DNA of 64,000 nt from JAFEDN01 sp963832945 (lineage in GTDB: Bacteria > Pseudomonadota > Gammaproteobacteria > Coxiellales > Coxiellaceae): contig CAWHVV010000010.1 in assembly GCA_963832945.1 (NCBI GenBank), positions 434,001 to 498,000 of the forward strand, given 5' to 3'. Shown here piece by piece: positions 60,030 to 64,000 of this stretch (the first letter of the stretch is position 1; every line of letters starts with the position of its first letter). A program made the position numbers and the translations under genes. The notes under the pieces are model-generated. The model was not told where the DNA came from. It was given only the letters and a program-made list of their open reading frames with translations, and did no database searches.

Positions 60030-61066
60030 ACCATTTCTCGGGTCAGCCATTTGAACAGGTAATTCAGGAGAGGATTATAACGGCAACTCAAATTTGCGGT
60101 CAGGATCGTGGTCTTCAATACACGCCTTTTCACTTTGACCTGGGCGCCCGAGCGAAACAGGGGATTCTGATAAATATTACGTAATGTTAACGCCGCCAGA
60201 CCAATCGCCCATAAGGCAAATCGCCGGATGCCGGTTTCGTGTGCGGGTATTAAAAGTGTATAATTTAACGCATTCTGCAAATGCCCCCGGGCCACCCTGA
60301 CGAGCTGTCGCAACGCCGGGACAAACGCCGGAGGGTTATCACCCGGCTGATAGGTCTGTAAATCCAGCCCATGGCGCTGAAACACATCGCGAGGCAGCCA
60401 GCAAACGCCTCGCTGGTAATCCTCCCAGAAGTCTTTCAGGATATTCGTCATTTGCAGTCCCTGGCCAAAGGAAACCGCCAAAGACATGAGCTTCTGGCGC
60501 TGGAGTGCGATTTCGCTGGAATATTCGCAGAATAATTCCGTCAGCATTTCACCGACGACTCCGGCCACATAATAACAATAGCGATCCATTTCGGTCTGAT
60601 TTTCCAAACCCTTTAAGCTAATGGTGCGCTGAAATTCCGGCATGCCTGTGGACATGATAGTGACGCAGCGTTGCAAACTGTCCTGTTGCAGCGGGGTAAA
60701 ATGCCGTAAGCAGCGAATAACTGCGGGGATATGCCGGACCAGTTCCCGCTCTGCCATGGGTGTTTCCGTGCCCAGGAGCGGAAGCAGAGTTTCAGCGAAT
60801 ATTCCCGCGCAACCCCGGCCTGCCACGACAGCACGAAACTGTTCATGAAAATCAGCTTTTTGCGGGGGGGAGAGCGTGGCGTCGTCTTCAATGGTATCGG
60901 CGATCCGGCATAACAAATAGGCATTAGTCACTACCTCGCGCAGAGGTTCCGGCAACTGCGGAATGGTCAGCGCGAAGGTTCGCGATACTCCCGGCAATAA
61001 TTGCTTCTGCCGAAGCTGATCAGCAATCCCGGCAGCGCTTACGACGATATCTTTCATAGTCCGCAA
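60026..61066 (-). CDS. Squalene synthase (single-enzyme type)
   Basis: A 346-residue trans-isoprenyl head-to-head synthase. The two Asp-rich motifs are DTIEDD (57-62) and NILKDFWEDYQRG (about 208-220). YCYYVAGVVGEML near 162 is the conserved central segment. Length and the ending with a hydrophobic stretch fit squalene synthase rather than the shorter HpnC and HpnD pair, and no HpnE-like gene is present. It would make squalene directly from two farnesyl diphosphates with NADPH, to feed the cyclase. Confidence 0.87.
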   Translation of the reverse strand: MRTMKDIVVSAAGIADQLRQKQLLPGVSRTFALTIPQLPEPLREVVTNAYLLCRIADTIEDDATLSPPQKADFHEQFRAVVAGRGCAGIFAETLLPLLGTETPMAERELVRHIPAVIRCLRHFTPLQQDSLQRCVTIMSTGMPEFQRTISLKGLENQTEMDRYCYYVAGVVGEMLTELFCEYSSEIALQRQKLMSLAVSFGQGLQMTNILKDFWEDYQRGVCWLPRDVFQRHGLDLQTYQPGDNPPAFVPALRQLVRVARGHLQNALNYTLLIPAHETGIRRFALWAIGLAALTLRNIYQNPLFRSGAQVKVKRRVLKTTILTANLSCRYNPLLNYLFKWLTREMV

Positions 61067-61635
61067 GCGTACCTGAACTGTCCCAAATCCTCAAGAGTCA
61101 GTCTCTGACTTATTCCTTCAGGACCCCAACTGCAGGCAGTCCAATTCTGGACTGATAGCCGAAGAATCTTCGAGATAAATTTTCTCGAAATGGAGTATTG
61201 AGTGTAGTCAAATATTTTTGTCTAATTTCTATTGAATATGCGGTATAAGGACATATTTACGCACTATCCTTTTTATTGTAAATCTTTGGTAAGCCTCGGT
61301 ATGTTCGTCAAAATAATCAAACCGGGACATATCCCTTTGCTTCGCAAATGCTGTGTTTGGGGTTAAAAAATATTTTTTTTCCATCTCCCGTTTCTTGCTC
61401 AAATTTTGATATAAAAATTTTTTTCATCAATGGTTCTCCATTAATTTTCGTAATAAATGATCAATGCTGGATTCAAATATTTCTGCTGCTGCTTTATTCA
61501 AGCTTTAATATCATTAGAGAATTTTAAAGGTCCAGCCCCTAATGTAATGGTATTACTAAAATCTAATCTCAAAATTATGAAATTTCATTAACTATAACCG
61601 AAACTCCAGTTCTTTAACAGGATCAGGGGAAATTT
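61067..61635 (-). other. Gene-poor stretch with short protein remnants on the minus strand
   Basis: No intact gene is visible in these 569 bases. On the minus strand, several adjacent pieces read like coding sequence broken by shifts: LRLDFSNTITLGAGPLKF then KAAAEIFESSIDHLLRKLM (about 61580-61440), and MSRFDYFDEHTEAYQRF within 61229-61330. Their order and strand would fit a decayed gene or genes. I cannot name the families with any confidence. The promoter of the squalene synthase operon should be near 61070-61150, but I do not see a clear one. Confidence 0.45.
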
Positions 61636-61902
61636 TTAAGGTAACTGGTAGAGAATTTCGCCGGGTTTGATCATGCCGAGGTCGGCGCGGGCGTGGTCTT
61701 CAATGGCTTTATTGCCGTTTTTGAGGTCGTGGATATCGGCGATTAATATCTGATTGCGTTGCTGCCATTGCTGATTGACCTGGGTTTCCACAGCCAGCTG
61801 ACGCCGCACTTTCCAGAAACTGATGATGCCGCCAGGCGCAAACCAGATTTCATATTGCAGCAGTAAAAATAACGGAATTAACATCCATGTCAGCGATTTC
61901 AA
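61636..61902 (-). CDS. ftsB: Cell division protein FtsB
   Basis: An 88-residue inner-membrane divisome protein. One N-terminal membrane helix (about residues 4-20, ending LLLQYEIWF) is followed by a short coiled coil with RNQILIADIHDLKNG and the conserved end ARADLGMIKPGEILYQ. I place the start at TTG 61902, because AGGAG lies about eight bases before it and it gives the normal family N terminus. Longer frames run into enolase. It follows eno by about 20 bases, the standard eno-ftsB order. Confidence 0.88.
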   Translation of the reverse strand: MKSLTWMLIPLFLLLQYEIWFAPGGIISFWKVRRQLAVETQVNQQWQQRNQILIADIHDLKNGNKAIEDHARADLGMIKPGEILYQLP

Positions 61903-61921
61903 TTCAACGCTCCTTTCTGAC

Positions 61922-63208
61922 CTAACGGCGCCCATTTTTGAACGCCTGCCATCCTGCGTAAGGCGCCTGACTACCCAGTTCCGCTTCAATGCGCAGGAGA
62001 CGGTTGTATTTCGCCACCCGGTCCGAACGCGATAATGAACCGGTTTTAATTTGGCCGGCCGATGTCGCGACCGCCAAATCAGCGATCGTGGTGTCTTCCG
62101 TTTCCCCCGAGCGATGCGAGACTACCGTCGCATAGCCCGACTGTTTGGCCATGCCCATGGTCTCCAGGGTTTCAGTCAATGTGCCAATCTGATTGAGTTT
62201 GATTAAGATGGCATTGGCAATTTTCTGTTCTATACCACGGCGAAATATGTGCGGATTCGTCACAAAGATATCGTCCCCGACCAGCTGGACTTTGTGCCCC
62301 AGCTCCTGGGTTAACGCTTGCCAGCCGGTCCAATCTTCTTCACTCAGTCCGTCTTCGAGGGAAATAATCGGATATTGTTCCACCCACTGCGCCAGTTTTT
62401 GAATGAATTGATCACTGGTCAATGACTGCTTCTCCGCCCGCAAAACATAGCGGCCATCACGATAAAACTCGGAACTTGCCAAATCTAATCCTAAATAAAT
62501 ATCTTTACCCGGTTGGTAACCCGCATCACGAATGGCTTCCATAATAATCGCTAACGCGGCATCGTTGTCGGGTAAATCCGGCGCAAAACCGCCTTCATCG
62601 CCGACACCCGTCGATAATCCCTTTTGATGCAAACGTTTTTTCAGAGCATGAAAGACTTCCGCACCATAACGAAGCGCTTCCGCAAAGGTTGGCGCGCCGA
62701 CCGGTATGATTAAAAATTCCTGCACATCGATATTATTACTGGCGTGAGCACCGCCATTGATGACGTTCATCATCGGCACGGGCAGTGTATATGGGCCATC
62801 GTCACCCAAATAACGATATAATGGCAGCCGGGCGTCTTTAGCGGCGGCATGGGCGATGGCGAGAGAAACACCCAATATCGCGTTGGCGCCTAGACGGCTT
62901 TTATTCGGCGTGCCGTCCAGCTGAATCATGAGGCGGTCCAGTTCTTCCTGAGTTTGCGGGTCTTTGCCTTTGAGCGCCTGGAAAATTTCACCATTAACGT
63001 GTCCCACAGCTTTCAGGACACCTTTGCCACCGTATCTTTTAGGATCGTTGTCGCGTAATTCCAGGGCTTCCTTCGTGCCGGTAGAGGCGCCGGAAGGCAC
63101 CGCCGCACACCCCACGGCGCCGGAGGATAAGGTGACGGACACTTTGACGGTGGGATTTCCGCGTGAATCTAAAATTTCACGGGCCTGAATTTGGGTAATA
63201 GTACTCAT
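61922..63208 (-). CDS. eno: Enolase
   Basis: A 428-residue glycolytic enzyme converting 2-phosphoglycerate to phosphoenolpyruvate. SGASTGTKEALELRD (38-52), GDEGGFAPDL near 206, the metal ligands in LGLDLASSEFY and SLEDGLSEED, LVGDDIFVTNP near 315 and SHRSGETEDT near 370 are intact. Length is normal. It lies 9 bases after kdsA and before ftsB, the pyrG-kdsA-eno-ftsB type of order seen in gammaproteobacteria. Confidence 0.98.
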   Translation of the reverse strand: MSTITQIQAREILDSRGNPTVKVSVTLSSGAVGCAAVPSGASTGTKEALELRDNDPKRYGGKGVLKAVGHVNGEIFQALKGKDPQTQEELDRLMIQLDGTPNKSRLGANAILGVSLAIAHAAAKDARLPLYRYLGDDGPYTLPVPMMNVINGGAHASNNIDVQEFLIIPVGAPTFAEALRYGAEVFHALKKRLHQKGLSTGVGDEGGFAPDLPDNDAALAIIMEAIRDAGYQPGKDIYLGLDLASSEFYRDGRYVLRAEKQSLTSDQFIQKLAQWVEQYPIISLEDGLSEEDWTGWQALTQELGHKVQLVGDDIFVTNPHIFRRGIEQKIANAILIKLNQIGTLTETLETMGMAKQSGYATVVSHRSGETEDTTIADLAVATSAGQIKTGSLSRSDRVAKYNRLLRIEAELGSQAPYAGWQAFKNGRR

Positions 63209-63217
63209 GAGTGTTCC

Positions 63218-64000
63218 TTATATAAGTTGATCTTCCAGCCAGACCGTTTCTTTAACCTGACGGTCGATAGCCGACAATGTGGTTAGCAATGCGGCCATTT
63301 TATCCAATGGCATCGCATTCGGACCATCGCTGAGCGCCCGGCAAGGCTCGGGATGAGTTTCCATAAATATACCGGAAATGCCCGCCGCCACCGCAGCCCT
63401 GGCTAATACAGGTATAAATTCACGCTGCCCTCCCGATGAGCTTCCCTGGCCGCCAGGCAACTGGACGGAATGAGTGGCGTCAAACACTACCGGACAGTCC
63501 GTCTCACGCATAATAGCCAGTGAACGCATATCGGAAATTAAATTATTATAACCAAAAGAGGCGCCGCGTTCGCACACCATAATTTGCTGGTTGCCGGTGG
63601 CGCGTGCTTTATCGACCACGTTTTGCATTTCCCACGGCGACAAAAATTGTCCTTTTTTAATATTGACGGGGATTCCGCACTCGGCAACCCGGGTTATAAA
63701 ATTGGTTTGGCGGCATAAAAACGCAGGAGTTTGCAGGACGTCGACCACTTCCGCCACTTCCATCAGAGGAGTATCTTCGTGCACGTCGGTCAATACCATA
63801 ATGCCCAGTTCTTTCCGGGCTTTTTCTAAAATCGCCAGTCCCTTTTCCATGCCCAAACCCCGAAAACTCTTTGAGGAACTCCGGTTGGCTTTATCGAAAG
63901 AAGCTTTAAAAATAAAAGGCATTTTTAACCGGTGGGTAATTTCCTGCAACTGTCCGGCGACTTCCATAACCAGTGCCTCGCTTTCAATCACGCACGGTCC
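63218..64000 (-). CDS. kdsA: 3-deoxy-D-manno-octulosonate 8-phosphate synthase, partial
   Basis: The gene runs off the right edge of the window. The visible 260 residues start at GPCVIESEAL, about 15 residues into the usual protein. KASFDKANRSS near 30, the PAFLCRQTNF segment near 95, CERGASFGYNNL near 144 and FDATHSVQLPGG near 172 are standard. The enzyme condenses arabinose 5-phosphate with phosphoenolpyruvate in Kdo synthesis for lipopolysaccharide. The GTG at 63991 is internal and not the start. Confidence 0.96.
   Translation of the reverse strand, partial: GPCVIESEALVMEVAGQLQEITHRLKMPFIFKASFDKANRSSSKSFRGLGMEKGLAILEKARKELGIMVLTDVHEDTPLMEVAEVVDVLQTPAFLCRQTNFITRVAECGIPVNIKKGQFLSPWEMQNVVDKARATGNQQIMVCERGASFGYNNLISDMRSLAIMRETDCPVVFDATHSVQLPGGQGSSSGGQREFIPVLARAAVAAGISGIFMETHPEPCRALSDGPNAMPLDKMAALLTTLSAIDRQVKETVWLEDQLI

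Overview
The window looks like a chromosome segment of a host-associated gammaproteobacterium of the Legionellales, probably near Coxiellaceae. This is judged from gene content only: a mevalonate pathway, hopanoid genes, a short-loop bd oxidase, and several large proteins with eukaryote-like or effector-like traits. No phylogeny was run. The sequence carries many single-base frameshifts and dispersed palindromes. That fits ongoing gene decay, but a draft assembly with indel errors would look similar.

Layout. 0-8 kb: housekeeping genes (purD end, dnaQ, rnhA, a YafS-like methyltransferase, folD), a cyd operon with a frameshifted cydB and a small third gene, a small secreted protein and a YegD-type Hsp70. 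8.1-13.6 kb: a complete rRNA operon on the minus strand (16S, tRNA-Ile, tRNA-Ala, 23S, 5S) with a near-consensus promoter, boxA and terminator. 13.6-20.7 kb: a calpain-like cysteine protease divergent from a pentapeptide-repeat protein, then tyrS, an M23 peptidase, a serine beta-lactamase-like protein and the remains of an MNT/HEPN toxin-antitoxin pair. 20.7-28 kb: one minus-strand run gcvT-gcvH-gcvPA-gcvPB-GT2-pncB-pncA, in which both gcvP genes are broken by frameshifts. 28.2-30.7 kb: an 821-residue membrane protein ending in Cys-Leu-Val-Met, a textbook CaaX prenylation box. 30.7-35.5 kb: ubiI, a frameshifted ubiH, a DUF4143-type ATPase, a small secreted protein and a scar made of short copies of neighbouring genes.

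35.5-40.8 kb: a mevalonate operon (HMG-CoA reductase, a fused HMG-CoA synthase/GHMP kinase, a second GHMP kinase, diphosphomevalonate decarboxylase). 41-43.2 kb: an effector-like gene and an ATPase gene cut off exactly at a palindromic element. 43.4-48.6 kb: an ABC exporter, then idi, hpnH and hpnO. 48.6-56.2 kb: accessory region with two hypothetical proteins, another ATPase, small secreted proteins, a Phd/VapC pair with a partial tandem copy, and a cluster of the palindrome built on GGGGTCAAGTCTCGAA. 56.2-61.1 kb: squalene synthase, squalene-hopene cyclase, hpnG and an MFS transporter. 61.6-64 kb: ftsB, eno and the 3' part of kdsA.

How the genes fit together. The mevalonate enzymes and Idi would supply isopentenyl and dimethylallyl diphosphate. 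Squalene synthase and the cyclase would make hopene, and HpnH, HpnG and HpnO would extend and aminate it. Much of a route from HMG-CoA to aminobacteriohopanetriol is therefore encoded in 25 kb, in separate operons. The CaaX protein, the calpain-like protease, the pentapeptide protein and three large unrecognised proteins form a set of candidate secreted effectors. No secretion genes lie in the window, so secretion is inference.
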